Below are positions 35,764 through 44,727 of a DNA stretch of 64,000 nucleotides, one piece after another (positions within the stretch are counted from its first letter, which is position 1; every line of letters begins with the position of its first letter). The notes beneath the pieces were generated by a model, which had not been told where the DNA came from, did not search any database, and saw only the letters and a program-made list of their open reading frames with translations. The stretch covers positions 2,046,001 through 2,110,000 of the forward strand of contig NZ_CP089096.1 in the NCBI RefSeq assembly GCF_021172165.1, read 5' to 3'. The position numbers and the translations under genes are program-made. The DNA comes from Flavobacterium channae. Lineage in GTDB: Bacteria; Bacteroidota; Bacteroidia; Flavobacteriales; Flavobacteriaceae.

Positions 35764-35820
35764 TCAATTCAACGATTAAACAATTTAACAGTTCATCAAT
35801 TCAACAATTTTACATTACAA
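35757..35820 (+). repeat. Octamer array (CAATTNAA) between four-helix-bundle gene and wbqC
   Basis: Eight 8-nt units in perfect register run from 35757 to 35820, ending at the base before the wbqC ATG (35821). The first unit contains the TAA stop of the upstream gene. Units vary around CAATTCAA or CAATTTAA. Orientation is opposite to the array at 35354-35385. Confidence 0.8.
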
Positions 35821-36432
35821 ATGAATATCCTTATACATCCAACTTATTTTCCATCAATTAGTCATTACGTTGCCATGATTAATGCTGATGCTGTTACGTT
35901 TGAAATGGAAGACAATTTCCAAAAACAAACCAACAGAAACAGGATGTATATTTATAGTCCAAATGGCATTCAAATGTTGAATATTCCTGTAAAACATGCT
36001 ACAGAGAAACACCAAAAATATAAAGATGTTCGAATAGAGAATGATTTTGGATGGCAAAAGAATCACTTTAAATCATTAGAAGCGGCTTACAGAACTTCTC
36101 CTTTTTTTGAATATTTTGAAGATGATTTTCGTCCTTTATTTGAAAAGAACCATGAGTTTTTAATGGATTTGAATTTAGAAGTATTCGAACTTGTAAATGA
36201 TGCATTAGGAATCACAATTTCTCCTGAAAAAACAACAGAATTCTTTCATGAAGTTCCAGAATTTGCTGATTTCAGACACTTAGCTAACGGAAAAAAAGAT
36301 ACAGCTCAGTTAGAAGAATATACACAAGTATTTAATGACAAGCATGGTTTTATCAATAACCTTAGCATTCTTGATTTACTTTTCAACGAAGGAAGATACG
36401 CAGTTGATTATTTAAAAAATCAAAAACTATAA
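35821..36432 (+). CDS. WbqC family protein
   Basis: The 203-residue protein matches WbqC-like proteins: HPTYFPSISHYVAMINAD at the start, the RNRMYIYSPNGIQMLNIPVKH segment (split near residue 39-60), VRIENDFGWQKNHFKSLEAAYRTSPFF (near 68-95) and FEYFEDDFRPLFE. The family is found in O-antigen clusters and elsewhere, with no firmly known reaction. It is convergent with the endonuclease/exonuclease/phosphatase-fold gene (two bases apart). The octamer array forms its 5' leader. Confidence 0.88.
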   Translation: MNILIHPTYFPSISHYVAMINADAVTFEMEDNFQKQTNRNRMYIYSPNGIQMLNIPVKHATEKHQKYKDVRIENDFGWQKNHFKSLEAAYRTSPFFEYFEDDFRPLFEKNHEFLMDLNLEVFELVNDALGITISPEKTTEFFHEVPEFADFRHLANGKKDTAQLEEYTQVFNDKHGFINNLSILDLLFNEGRYAVDYLKNQKL

Positions 36433-36433
36433 A

Positions 36434-37480
36434 TTATTCTTCTGATTTTTTCTCTAAATTCAAACGAGCAATTTGTGGAAAATGGTCGCTTTGAAAGAAA
36501 GTATCTATAGTTTTAAATTGTTTTACAACGATTGTATTTTCTACGAATACATAATCAATTCGAGCAGGATAATATTTAAAATTATACGATTTACCAAAAC
36601 CATTACCCGCCTCTTCAAAAGCATCTTTCATGTCATCACCTTTAATGGTTCTGTACACATAGGAAAAAGCACTGTTATTCAAATCGCCACAAATAATTTT
36701 AGCATGTTTGCACGTTTCAAAATGCTCTTTAATAATTTCGGCTTGATGTTGTTGAATAGTAAAAGCTTCACTCATACGTTTGAAAATAAATTTAGACTTT
36801 TCTTCGTCTAACTTTTCGTGAATATCCGTACTTATTTTAATGGATTGCAAGTGCATACTATACACGCGCAAAGTGTCTTTTTGCTTTAAAATATCAACGT
36901 AAATAACATTATTACTCGAATTCGGAAATTCAATTTCGCCTTTGTTTATTATTTTATAATTGGAATAAATTGCCTGACCGTATTTATTTTTTCCACCATA
37001 CAATTTCACATAACTGTAAGGAAACATTGCTGTATTTACTTGATCATTTGGAGAAAACTCTTGTAAACACAAAATATCAGGATTTTTCTCATCAATCAAT
37101 TCCGAAATTTGATTCGGAACATCATCTTTTGGAAGCCACTCGTACAAATTAAAAAGTCGCACGTTGTAACTCATTAAAGTAAAATCGGTTTCTTCTTTTG
37201 GCAAGTTTGTTTCAGAAAATTTATAAAACCGATTAATAAATGTTATTCCAAGCAACAATACCAAACCAGACAGCAACATGTAACGCTTTAACTGCAGTAA
37301 CCAATAAACAAAAAAGAAAAAATTGAAAAACAAAAACAAGGGTAATCCTAAAGTTAAAACGCTTAATATAGGAAAAGCTTTAGGCGTAAGAAAAGGTAAC
37401 GTATAAGCAAGAAAAGTCAATACAGCTAAGACTATATTTAAAAAAAACATTATTTTGCTTAACCATGATTGTTTACGCAT
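36434..37480 (-). CDS. Endonuclease/exonuclease/phosphatase-family membrane protein
   Basis: Three hydrophobic segments fill residues 10-85. The EEP domain follows from about residue 100: LMSYNVRLFN, ILCLQEFSP (catalytic glutamate), YSMHLQS, KIICGDLNNSAFS (Asp-x-Asn) and a final SDHFPQIARL with the active-site His. All the core metal and catalytic residues are present, so it should be an active phosphoesterase, but whether it cuts nucleic acid, sphingomyelin-like lipids or phosphoinositides cannot be said. It is last in the minus-strand mutL-rhomboid-rhomboid-EEP run. Confidence 0.88.
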   Translation of the reverse strand: MRKQSWLSKIMFFLNIVLAVLTFLAYTLPFLTPKAFPILSVLTLGLPLFLFFNFFFFVYWLLQLKRYMLLSGLVLLLGITFINRFYKFSETNLPKEETDFTLMSYNVRLFNLYEWLPKDDVPNQISELIDEKNPDILCLQEFSPNDQVNTAMFPYSYVKLYGGKNKYGQAIYSNYKIINKGEIEFPNSSNNVIYVDILKQKDTLRVYSMHLQSIKISTDIHEKLDEEKSKFIFKRMSEAFTIQQHQAEIIKEHFETCKHAKIICGDLNNSAFSYVYRTIKGDDMKDAFEEAGNGFGKSYNFKYYPARIDYVFVENTIVVKQFKTIDTFFQSDHFPQIARLNLEKKSEE

Positions 37481-37483
37481 GAT

Positions 37484-38347
37484 TTATTTTCCAGCTTTAA
37501 ATAAGAATTCCTTTTCTTCTTTTGTTAAACTATCGTAACCCGATTTACTGATTTTATCAAGAATATCATCAATCTGTTTTTGAGTTACATCTTTATTATC
37601 TTGAAACGAATTTACGCTTTTTTTTGTATCATTTCGATGTACCTTTTTAAACGGAGTTTTCTTCTTTGGCTTAAAAAATGTAGCAAAGAAATCCAAAATA
37701 GCAGAAAATGGTTTTGTTAAATCGGTTCCAGATTGTAATATTTTAATATAAATAAAACCAAACAAAGCGCCACCTAAATGCGCAATATGTCCACCGGTAT
37801 TATCCAATGGAAGCTGAATTAAATCGATAAATAAAATCACAAATGCTACATGCCATAATTTCACAATTCCTATCAAAGGAATACGCAACAACATAAAAGG
37901 CGCATAAGTAGTTGTGGCAATCAAAATAGCCATTATTGCACCACTAGCACCAACTAACAATCCTGCTTTGTCTATGAAAAGATATGATAAAATATAGGTG
38001 AGTCCAGAAAAAACACCTCCTAAAACATAAACCCCTAATAACTGCTTATCTGTAAAATAAGTATTGAATAACCTTCCTGAAAAATGAAGCACCATCAAGT
38101 TAAAAAACAAATGCAAAAATCCGGCATGCATAAAATTAAACGTAATCAACGTCCATGGCTTCATTAGAAACTCATCAGGCAGCGACGATAACGCTATATA
38201 ATTGTAATATCCAAAGTTTATTTTAGACAGTTTTAAAATCACATCTAACAAAGCAAAAAATACAAAAACAACAATGTTGCAAAAGATTAACTTTTGCACA
38301 ATGCCACCTGTTTTGTATTGTAATTTTAAATCGTCTAGAATGTTCAT
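37484..38347 (-). CDS. Rhomboid family intramembrane serine protease (C-terminal extension)
   Basis: Six or so membrane helices include the rhomboid signatures: the HAGFLHLFFNLMVL segment (near residue 73), the catalytic serine in VGASGAIMAIL (near 131) and the histidine in HIAHLGGALFGF (near 187). A cytoplasmic C-terminal extension of about 75 residues is rich in lysine and ends with a DDILDKISKSGYDSLTKEEKEFL segment, a motif shared with other Bacteroidetes rhomboids. It may process membrane proteins; substrates are unknown. It lies 30 bases downstream of the second rhomboid gene. Confidence 0.92.
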   Translation of the reverse strand: MNILDDLKLQYKTGGIVQKLIFCNIVVFVFFALLDVILKLSKINFGYYNYIALSSLPDEFLMKPWTLITFNFMHAGFLHLFFNLMVLHFSGRLFNTYFTDKQLLGVYVLGGVFSGLTYILSYLFIDKAGLLVGASGAIMAILIATTTYAPFMLLRIPLIGIVKLWHVAFVILFIDLIQLPLDNTGGHIAHLGGALFGFIYIKILQSGTDLTKPFSAILDFFATFFKPKKKTPFKKVHRNDTKKSVNSFQDNKDVTQKQIDDILDKISKSGYDSLTKEEKEFLFKAGK

Positions 38348-38377
38348 GTTCTATTTTCTTTATTCAATTTTCTAAAC

Positions 38378-39175
38378 CTATCTATCCCAACGATTTTGAT
38401 TGAATTGATTTTTCTTCCAGTACCACATCATGATAAAACCAATTAAAGCACCTCCAACGTGAGCAAAATGTGCAATTCCACCACCAAAAATACTATAACC
38501 TGTTACTCCAGAAAATAAGTCCAACAATACAATTACTGGAACAAAATATTTGGCTTTTATGGGAACTGGAATAAACATTAAAGCTAATTCCGCATTTGGA
38601 AACATGAAAGCGAAAGCAACTAACAAACCGTAAATAGCTCCAGAAGCTCCAACCATTGTTGATTGATTCTGACAAGCAGCTTGAAATAATATTGAAAATG
38701 AATCACTATTAAAACTATATTTTTCAATTATTGGCTTAGCATTTTCATATAATAATTCCCCTCTAAATGAAAAACCATCTGACATATTTGCATTTAACAT
38801 CTTATGTAAATCCGCAGAAGAAATTGACATATCAGACAATTGATTTAATAAAGAATGGAATTCATAATAATTTATTCCTGATTGTAATAAAGCAGCACCT
38901 AATCCACAAGAAAAATAGAAAAACAAAAACTTCTTTGGCCCCCAAAAATGTTCTAATGCACTACCAAACGAAACCAACGCGAACATATTAAAGAAAATAT
39001 GCATCAAACTTCCATGCATGAACATGTGCGTGATAGGTTGCCAAAATTTAAAACCATCACTTTCAAAATAATGAAGTGACAATAACTCATTCGCTTGAGG
39101 CACAAAATAACTTCCTATAAAAAATAAAACGTTAATAATTAATAACTGTTTTACTGTTTCGGTCATATTCATCAT
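38378..39175 (-). CDS. Rhomboid family intramembrane serine protease (short)
   Basis: The 265-residue protein has HMFMHGSLMHIFFNMFALVSFG (split near residue 48-69), the catalytic serine in TMVGASGAIYGLL (near 175) and the histidine in HFAHVGGALIGF (near 235), so the Ser-His dyad is complete. It has an unusual 50-residue insertion between helices (residues about 100-160). Its start overlaps the mutL stop by four bases (ATGA-type), so it is translationally coupled to mutL. It is a paralogue of the neighbouring gene. Confidence 0.92.
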   Translation of the reverse strand: MMNMTETVKQLLIINVLFFIGSYFVPQANELLSLHYFESDGFKFWQPITHMFMHGSLMHIFFNMFALVSFGSALEHFWGPKKFLFFYFSCGLGAALLQSGINYYEFHSLLNQLSDMSISSADLHKMLNANMSDGFSFRGELLYENAKPIIEKYSFNSDSFSILFQAACQNQSTMVGASGAIYGLLVAFAFMFPNAELALMFIPVPIKAKYFVPVIVLLDLFSGVTGYSIFGGGIAHFAHVGGALIGFIMMWYWKKNQFNQNRWDR

Positions 39176-41028
39176 AAGGCAAATCTTTTATCTAAATCTT
39201 CTACCGTTAAGGTAATAAATGTGGGTTTTTGAAACGGGGAAACATTTGGATCTTTACAAGCAAATAACGAATTTACTAAATTCTCTTGTTCTTTATCTGT
39301 TAGGTAAGTCCCCGTTTTTACCGCCATACTTTTTGCCATTGATTTGGCAATACTATCACTTTGAGAAAAACTACTTTCTGGAATTTCATTTTGTAAGTTA
39401 CTAATTAATTCTTCCAAAACAATTGTAACTTCACTTTCAGCCATTCCAATTGGCAAACCTGAAATCTGAACTGAATCGGTATTGAACTTATCAAAAACAA
39501 AACCTGTGTTTTCTAATGATGATTGTAATTCAGTTAACAACGTCATTTCATCTGAAGAAAAATACAATTCCAATGGAAATAACAATTGTTGACTCGATGC
39601 TTTTTGAACCGTAATATTAGTTAAAAATTGTTCGTACAAAACACGCTGATGTGCTCTACCTTGATCAATAACTAACATTCCTGATTTAATAGCACTAACT
39701 ATATATTTTTTATGAATTTGATACGTAGAAGATGTTTTTGTTTCCTCTGGTTCATCATCAAATAATTTTCCAGTTACTTCTTCGCTTTCAAATGAAAACT
39801 GCTCTAATTCTTGTGTTTCTTGTTTTAAACCTACATACAAACTTTCCCAACTAGCGGTTGAAGTTTCTCGTTTATAACTTCCAAAAGACGAAAGTGATTT
39901 TGCTTCTGGTTTCTCGTTAGCAAACGGATTAAAATTAGAATCCACTTGTATTGTTGGAAAATCGGCTTCTTTATTTTTATACTGATATGGTGTATCTAAA
40001 TTGGCATCGCGTTCAAAATCCAAAACTGGCGCCACATTAAATTGCCCTAAACTATGTTTAACAGCAGAACGTAAAATAGCGTATAACGAATGCTCATCAT
40101 CAAACTTAATTTCAGTTTTAGTTGGATGAATATTAATATCAATAGTGTTTGGTGGCACTTGCAAATACAAGAAATAACTTGGCTGATTGCCTTCTTTTAA
40201 CAAACCTTCATAAGCACTCATAATGGCATGATGCAAATAAGCACTTTTAATATAACGGTCGTTTACAAAGAAAAACTGCTCTCCTCTACTCTTTTTTGCA
40301 AATTCTGGTTTTCCAACAAAGCCCGAAATTTTAATCAACTCCGTATCTTCTGAAACTGGAACTAATTTTTCATTAGTTTTTCCACCAAAAATATTAACAA
40401 TTCGCTGGCGATAATTTGAACTTGGCAAATTGTATAATTCACTTCCGTTGTGAATTAATGTAAACGAAATTGACGGATGTGCCATTGCCACACGCTGAAA
40501 TTCATCCATTACATGACGAAATTCAACAGTTTCTGATTTTAAAAAATTTCTTCGAGCAGGAATATTGAAAAATAAATTCTTTACGGCAAATGAAGTTCCT
40601 TTTGGCAAAACAGCAACTTCTTGTGTTACTAATTTGCTTCCTTCCATAATGATATGCGTCCCTAACTCTTCTTGATCTTGCTTGGTTTTCATTTCAACAT
40701 GTGCAATTGCAGCAATTGATGCCAATGCTTCACCACGGAATCCTTTGGTATGTAAATCAAATAAATCTTCTGCTTTTCTAATTTTTGAAGTAGCATGACG
40801 TTCGAAACACAAACGAGCGTCGGTCGTGTTCATTCCTAAACCATTATCAATAACTTGCACTAAGGTTTTTCCAGCCTCTTTTACAATTAACTTAATATCA
40901 GACGATTTTGCATCAACCGCATTTTCAAGCAATTCTTTAACAACCGATGCAGGTCTTTGAACTACTTCTCCGGCAGCGATTTGGTTGGCAACATGATCAG
41001 GTAAAAGTTGGATTATACTAGCAGCCAT
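39172..41028 (-). CDS. mutL: DNA mismatch repair protein MutL
   Basis: MutL couples mismatch recognition by MutS to downstream repair. The 618-residue protein has the GHKL ATPase motifs: ELLENAVDAKSSDI (residues about 33-46), DNGLGM, RHATSKI and GFRGEALASI (near 92). The N-terminal domain ends near 330, followed by a variable linker and the C-terminal dimer domain, where SAIKSGMLVIDQGRAHQRVLYE (near 440-460) resembles the endonuclease region. It lacks an obvious DQHAxxERxxYE motif, having DQGRAHQRVLYE instead, so intrinsic nicking activity is uncertain. The -7 box is at 41059-41066. Confidence 0.96.
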   Translation of the reverse strand: MAASIIQLLPDHVANQIAAGEVVQRPASVVKELLENAVDAKSSDIKLIVKEAGKTLVQVIDNGLGMNTTDARLCFERHATSKIRKAEDLFDLHTKGFRGEALASIAAIAHVEMKTKQDQEELGTHIIMEGSKLVTQEVAVLPKGTSFAVKNLFFNIPARRNFLKSETVEFRHVMDEFQRVAMAHPSISFTLIHNGSELYNLPSSNYRQRIVNIFGGKTNEKLVPVSEDTELIKISGFVGKPEFAKKSRGEQFFFVNDRYIKSAYLHHAIMSAYEGLLKEGNQPSYFLYLQVPPNTIDINIHPTKTEIKFDDEHSLYAILRSAVKHSLGQFNVAPVLDFERDANLDTPYQYKNKEADFPTIQVDSNFNPFANEKPEAKSLSSFGSYKRETSTASWESLYVGLKQETQELEQFSFESEEVTGKLFDDEPEETKTSSTYQIHKKYIVSAIKSGMLVIDQGRAHQRVLYEQFLTNITVQKASSQQLLFPLELYFSSDEMTLLTELQSSLENTGFVFDKFNTDSVQISGLPIGMAESEVTIVLEELISNLQNEIPESSFSQSDSIAKSMAKSMAVKTGTYLTDKEQENLVNSLFACKDPNVSPFQKPTFITLTVEDLDKRFAL

Positions 41029-41058
41029 TAGACTTAAAATATGAATTTAGGTGAATTG

Positions 41059-41066
41059 CAAAAATA
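41059..41066 (-). promoter_or_regulatory. -7 promoter box of mutL
   Basis: The minus strand reads TATTTTTG, an exact consensus match, 30 bases before the mutL start codon. Confidence 0.6.
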
Positions 41067-41110
41067 AAGAATTTAAATGGGGTTTTATAACGAATAACCC
41101 TTTGCAACTA

Positions 41111-41779
41111 TTATTTTTTAAACAATATGATTTGTTTTCGTTCAAACGACAAAACTTTTTCGTCTTGAAGTTCGTTAATTAGAACATTCAGCGTTGGACG
41201 AGATAAGCCGATTAGTGATGCTATTTCTTTTTGTGTAAATGGATGTTTTATTACCGTATCACCTGTAACGGCATTTTTAAATCCATAATCCTCAGACAAT
41301 TCTTTTAAAAATTCCATCAAACGAGTTTTAGCATCTTTAAAAAGCATAATCTGCAATCTTCTTTCCAACTTTTTAAATCGATATCCGATAAATTTATAAA
41401 TTGAAATACTAAATGCCGAGTTACGTCTTAGGAGTTCATGCATCATATCTAACGAAACTACACAAGTTGAAACTTCATTATCTAGCGCTTGTGCAAATTC
41501 GTTGCGTTTTTCTTCTCCTAAAATAGCTTTTTCACCAAAAATTTGTCCTTTAGATAAAATGGCCGTAATTATTTCATCTCCATCTTCAGTAACATACCCT
41601 ACTTTTATTTTACCCGAATTTATCAAAAAGACTTTATTTGCTATATCATTTTCAAAATAGATGTAGTCTCCTTTTTTGAAATAATCAAAAGAATGGTCTT
41701 TCTTATAATCTTTGAATTTATGAGGACAAAGAATTTGAAAAACATCAATATTATCAAAAAACCATATAGCATTATTCAT
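41111..41779 (-). CDS. Crp/Fnr-family transcriptional regulator
   Basis: The 222-residue protein has an N-terminal cyclic-nucleotide-binding-like domain (KKGDYIYFENDIANKVFLINSGKIKVGYV, split over residues 34-62, then KGQIFGEKAILG near 75) and a C-terminal winged helix (FTQKEIASLIGLSRPTLNVLINELQDEKVL, split near residues 184-213). The ligand is not clear; the canonical cAMP-binding residues are not complete. It lies 9 bases upstream of the transmembrane protein's end on the minus strand, with that gene ahead of it. Targets unknown. Confidence 0.9.
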   Translation of the reverse strand: MNNAIWFFDNIDVFQILCPHKFKDYKKDHSFDYFKKGDYIYFENDIANKVFLINSGKIKVGYVTEDGDEIITAILSKGQIFGEKAILGEEKRNEFAQALDNEVSTCVVSLDMMHELLRRNSAFSISIYKFIGYRFKKLERRLQIMLFKDAKTRLMEFLKELSEDYGFKNAVTGDTVIKHPFTQKEIASLIGLSRPTLNVLINELQDEKVLSFERKQIILFKK

Positions 41780-41788
41780 AGCAGCTTT

Positions 41789-42088
41789 TTATCTTCTTTT
41801 AAAAATTGATAAATCAAAATCAATTACATACATAAAAATAAACAGTAGAATTAAAACAATAATCATAATACGCATATTAAAATGACGATTACCTCTATGT
41901 CTACTATTTGTACGAGCTTCACTCCAATGCGCTCTAAAATCATTGTAATTAACCGACTCGCGATCTCTTCTGATAGAAGAATCAAAATCGAATGGATTAT
42001 CTATTTCTTTGCCTTTATAGTGTCGAGGTGTATAGTTAAATTTCTTATTCTGTGGTAATTTAAACGAACCTCTTCCGAACTTAAACAT
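41789..42088 (-). CDS. Small C-terminally anchored basic membrane protein
   Basis: The 99-residue protein is strongly basic and hydrophilic for about 70 residues, with a FKLPQNKKFNYTPRHYKG segment and an RRDRESVNYNDFRAHW segment, then a single membrane helix (IMIIVLILLFIFMYVI, near 75-91). It is a flavobacterial conserved hypothetical that I recall being labelled as a riboflavin synthase subunit because it neighbours ribH; nothing in it supports that. It lies just downstream of the terminator after ribH, ahead of the Crp-type regulator. Confidence 0.75.
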   Translation of the reverse strand: MFKFGRGSFKLPQNKKFNYTPRHYKGKEIDNPFDFDSSIRRDRESVNYNDFRAHWSEARTNSRHRGNRHFNMRIMIIVLILLFIFMYVIDFDLSIFKRR

Positions 42089-42151
42089 AACGCATTATTT
42101 TTTTCAAATTTAACAAATTAAATACTTTTTACTTCTAATTATTTGTTAACA

Positions 42152-42177
42152 AAAATCCCGCCATAAAGCGGGATTTT
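42152..42177 (-). terminator. Intrinsic terminator downstream of ribH
   Basis: A perfect 10-bp stem (arms 42152-42161 and 42168-42177; loop CATAAA) is followed by T residues on the minus strand. It closes the TPR protein-ribH unit. Confidence 0.85.
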
Positions 42178-42198
42178 ATATTTAAAATTTTATAAAGT

Positions 42199-42687
42199 TT
42201 AAGACTTCCTATTTAAGTCAACCATTTTGATTGCAGCAATTGCAGCTTCTACACCTTTATTTCCGTGTTTACCACCACTTCTATCAATCGATTGTTGCAT
42301 ATTGTTATCTGTTAAAACACAAAAGATTGTTGGTACATCGTATAACAAATTCAAATCTTTCATTCCTTGTGTTACACCTTCGCACACAAACTCGAAATGC
42401 ATTGTTTCTCCTTTGATTACACAACCTATAACAATAACTGCATCAAGGTCTAATTTTTCATGCATTTGACGTGCACCAAAAATCAATTCAAAACTTCCTG
42501 GCACATTCCATCGAATAATATTCTCAGGTAAAGCACCACAATCTGTTAAAGCAGCAAAAGCTCCGTTATACAAACCTTCTGTTACTTGCTCGTTCCATTC
42601 TGAAACAATAATCCCAAACCGAAAATCTTTCGCGTTTGGGATTGTGTTTTTATCGTAATTGGATAAATTTTTATTTTCTGTTGCCAT
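42199..42687 (-). CDS. ribH: 6,7-dimethyl-8-ribityllumazine synthase
   Basis: RibH makes the penultimate intermediate of riboflavin synthesis. The 162-residue protein has the SEWNEQVTEGLYNGA segment (near residue 29), VPGSFELIFGAR (near 63), GCVIKGETMHFEFVCEGVTQGM (near 88-109) and the catalytic-His-containing TDNNMQQSIDRSGGKHGNKGVEAA end. Length is normal. It lies two bases after the TPR protein stop on the minus strand and ends at a strong terminator. RibD and the HAD candidate are at 2859-4494. Confidence 0.96.
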   Translation of the reverse strand: MATENKNLSNYDKNTIPNAKDFRFGIIVSEWNEQVTEGLYNGAFAALTDCGALPENIIRWNVPGSFELIFGARQMHEKLDLDAVIVIGCVIKGETMHFEFVCEGVTQGMKDLNLLYDVPTIFCVLTDNNMQQSIDRSGGKHGNKGVEAAIAAIKMVDLNRKS

Positions 42688-42689
42688 TC

Positions 42690-43475
42690 TTACTCAGTCA
42701 TTGCAATGAAAGCGTCAATATTCATTCCTTCTTTAGAAGTTTCATATTTCTCTTTAATCTCAACAAATAATTTGTGAGCTTCTTCTTTTTTACCAGCTGT
42801 TAAATTTAATTGAGCAGCTTTTAATAAAAATCTTGGCGTAGTGAAATCATTATCAGAAGCTTCAGCTGCTTTCTTGTAGTAAGAAATAGCATCATCAACT
42901 TTGTTAGTTTCAGCAAAAGCATCTCCGATTGCTCCTAATGCTAATGGTTTTAAAATTGCATCTTCTGATTTGAATTTTTCTAAATATGTGATAGCATTTT
43001 TGAAATCACCTAAATTTAAATAAGCCATACCAGCGTGGTAGTTAGCTAAATTTCCAGCAGCAGTTCCTGAATATTGCTCAGCTACTCCTAAGAAACCTAA
43101 TTTACCTTCACCACCTTTAAGTGCTAAATTGTATAATGAATCGTTTTTCTCAGTAGCGTCAACAGCTTGTTGAAAGTATTGTTGCGCTTGGAAAATTTCG
43201 TTTGCAGCTTTTTCTTCTTTTGGTTCAACAATAAAACGGTTGTATAATAAATATCCTAAAGTTCCAATTGCAATTGCACCTACAATACTTAAAAGGACTT
43301 TTTGATTTTTAGCTACCCACTCTTCTGTTCTAGAAGCTTTTTCATCTAATGCATCAAAAACTTCAGCCGTAGTACTATCTTGTACATCAACAGCATCTAC
43401 TTCTTCGAATTCATTTTCAACTTTAGCTTCTTCTGGTTTTGGAGCTTTGTAACCTCTTTTGTTATATGTTGCCAT
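42690..43475 (-). CDS. Membrane-anchored tetratricopeptide-repeat protein
   Basis: The 261-residue protein has an acidic N-terminus, one membrane helix (VLLSIVGAIAIGTLGYLLY, residues about 64-83) and a helical domain with TPR-like units (AGMAYLNLGDFKNAITYLEKF; IGDAFAETNKVDDAISYYKKAAEA). It resembles YfgM-like ancillary SecYEG chaperones in architecture, but that is only an analogy. It is followed after two bases by ribH, a flavobacterial pairing, and is divergent from recF. An exact -7 box lies at 43498-43505. Confidence 0.85.
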   Translation of the reverse strand: MATYNKRGYKAPKPEEAKVENEFEEVDAVDVQDSTTAEVFDALDEKASRTEEWVAKNQKVLLSIVGAIAIGTLGYLLYNRFIVEPKEEKAANEIFQAQQYFQQAVDATEKNDSLYNLALKGGEGKLGFLGVAEQYSGTAAGNLANYHAGMAYLNLGDFKNAITYLEKFKSEDAILKPLALGAIGDAFAETNKVDDAISYYKKAAEASDNDFTTPRFLLKAAQLNLTAGKKEEAHKLFVEIKEKYETSKEGMNIDAFIAMTE

Positions 43476-43497
43476 TTATTTTAAATTTAATGAGGTG

Positions 43498-43505
43498 CAA
43501 AAATA
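43498..43505 (-). promoter_or_regulatory. -7 promoter box of the TPR-ribH unit
   Basis: The minus strand reads TATTTTTG, an exact TAnnTTTG match, 22 bases before the start codon. Confidence 0.6.
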
Positions 43506-43560
43506 TAATTTTTATTAAAATTTAAAACCATTTTTGTAGATATTTTTAAGAATTTCAATT

Positions 43561-43568
43561 TACTTTTG
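43561..43568 (+). promoter_or_regulatory. -7 promoter box of recF
   Basis: TACTTTTG matches the consensus exactly, 42 bases before the GTG start of recF. A TTTG at 43533-43536 is somewhat distant (24-nt spacing) for the -33 element. Confidence 0.55.
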
Positions 43569-43610
43569 CAGGAAGTCTTAATTTTAGTCATTTAACACCC
43601 CTTAATTATT

Positions 43611-44690
43611 GTGTTTTTAAAACAGTTATCTTTACTTAATTATAAGAATTTAGCCCAAATCGAATTTGATTTTGATGCTAAAATTAATTGTTTTGTAGGG
43701 AAAAACGGTGTTGGAAAAACAAACATTTTAGACGCTATTTATCATTTGGCTTATGGCAAAAGCTATTTCAATCCATTAGCCGTTCAAAACATTAAACATG
43801 GTGAAGAGTTTTTTGTGATAGATGCGCTATTTGAGAAAAACAATAAAGAGGAGAGAATTGTTTGTAGTTTAAAAAAAGGCCAAAAAAAAACCATTAAGCG
43901 AAATGGGAAAGTTTACGACAAACTTTCAGAACACTTAGGATTAATTCCCTTAGTAATTATTTCACCATCTGATGTAGATTTAATTGTGGAAGGAAGCGAA
44001 ACAAGAAGAAAATTCATTGATAGCGTTATCGGAACATTGGACAACCAATATTTGCAATTGTTGATTCAATATCAAAAAACGTTGGCACAACGCAATGCCT
44101 TATTGAAATACTTCGCTTTAAACCAGACTTTTGATGCAGATAATTTATCGATCTACAACGAACAATTGAGCGAAACCGGACAATTGATTTTTGAAAAAAG
44201 AAACCAGTTTCTAAACGATTTCATTCCGATTTTCCAAAAGCATCACACCAATATTTCGGGCGGAAATGAATCGGTTGCTTTACGCTATGAAAGTCAATTG
44301 TTCGAAAAAGATTTATTATCGCTTTTAGAAGAATCGCTTCAAAAAGACAGAATCATTCAATATACAAGTACTGGAATTCATAAAGACGATTTGATTTTTG
44401 AAATTGACGGTTTCCCAATTAAAAAATTCGGTTCCCAAGGACAACAAAAATCATTTCTAATTGCACTAAAGTTAGCACAGTTTGAATTCATGAAAAAGCA
44501 AAGTGGCGAATTACCTATTTTACTTTTTGATGATATTTTTGACAAACTAGACGAAACACGTGTTCAAAAAATCGTAGAAATGGTAAATGACGCTGTTTTT
44601 GGACAAATTTTCATTTCGGATACTCATGCTGAAAGAACTGAAATGATTATTAAGGAAACACATCAATCGTATAAAATATTTCCGATTTAA
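43611..44690 (+). CDS. recF: DNA replication and repair protein RecF
   Basis: RecF is the SMC-like ATPase that helps load RecA at single-strand gaps. The 359-residue protein has Walker [10 protein letters not shown] (near residue 30-38), the [22 protein letters not shown] segment (split near 112-133), the ABC-type signature [11 protein letters not shown] (near 275) and Walker [16 protein letters not shown] (near 301). Translation starts with GTG at 43611. It is divergent from the TPR-ribH unit and upstream of murB. Confidence 0.95.
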   Translation: MFLKQLSLLNYKNLAQIEFDFDAKINCFVGKNGVGKTNILDAIYHLAYGKSYFNPLAVQNIKHGEEFFVIDALFEKNNKEERIVCSLKKGQKKTIKRNGKVYDKLSEHLGLIPLVIISPSDVDLIVEGSETRRKFIDSVIGTLDNQYLQLLIQYQKTLAQRNALLKYFALNQTFDADNLSIYNEQLSETGQLIFEKRNQFLNDFIPIFQKHHTNISGGNESVALRYESQLFEKDLLSLLEESLQKDRIIQYTSTGIHKDDLIFEIDGFPIKKFGSQGQQKSFLIALKLAQFEFMKKQSGELPILLFDDIFDKLDETRVQKIVEMVNDAVFGQIFISDTHAERTEMIIKETHQSYKIFPI

Positions 44691-44727
44691 AATTCATAAT
44701 ATTACATTTGAAAAAAATTATTCAACG

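Noticed and set aside
35354..35820. CRISPR array
   Set aside because: The repeats are 7-8-nt degenerate units with no spacers, and no cas genes are present.
42199..42469. Open frames of 60-80 residues antisense to ribH
   Set aside because: They overlap the conserved ribH sequence and have no independent support.
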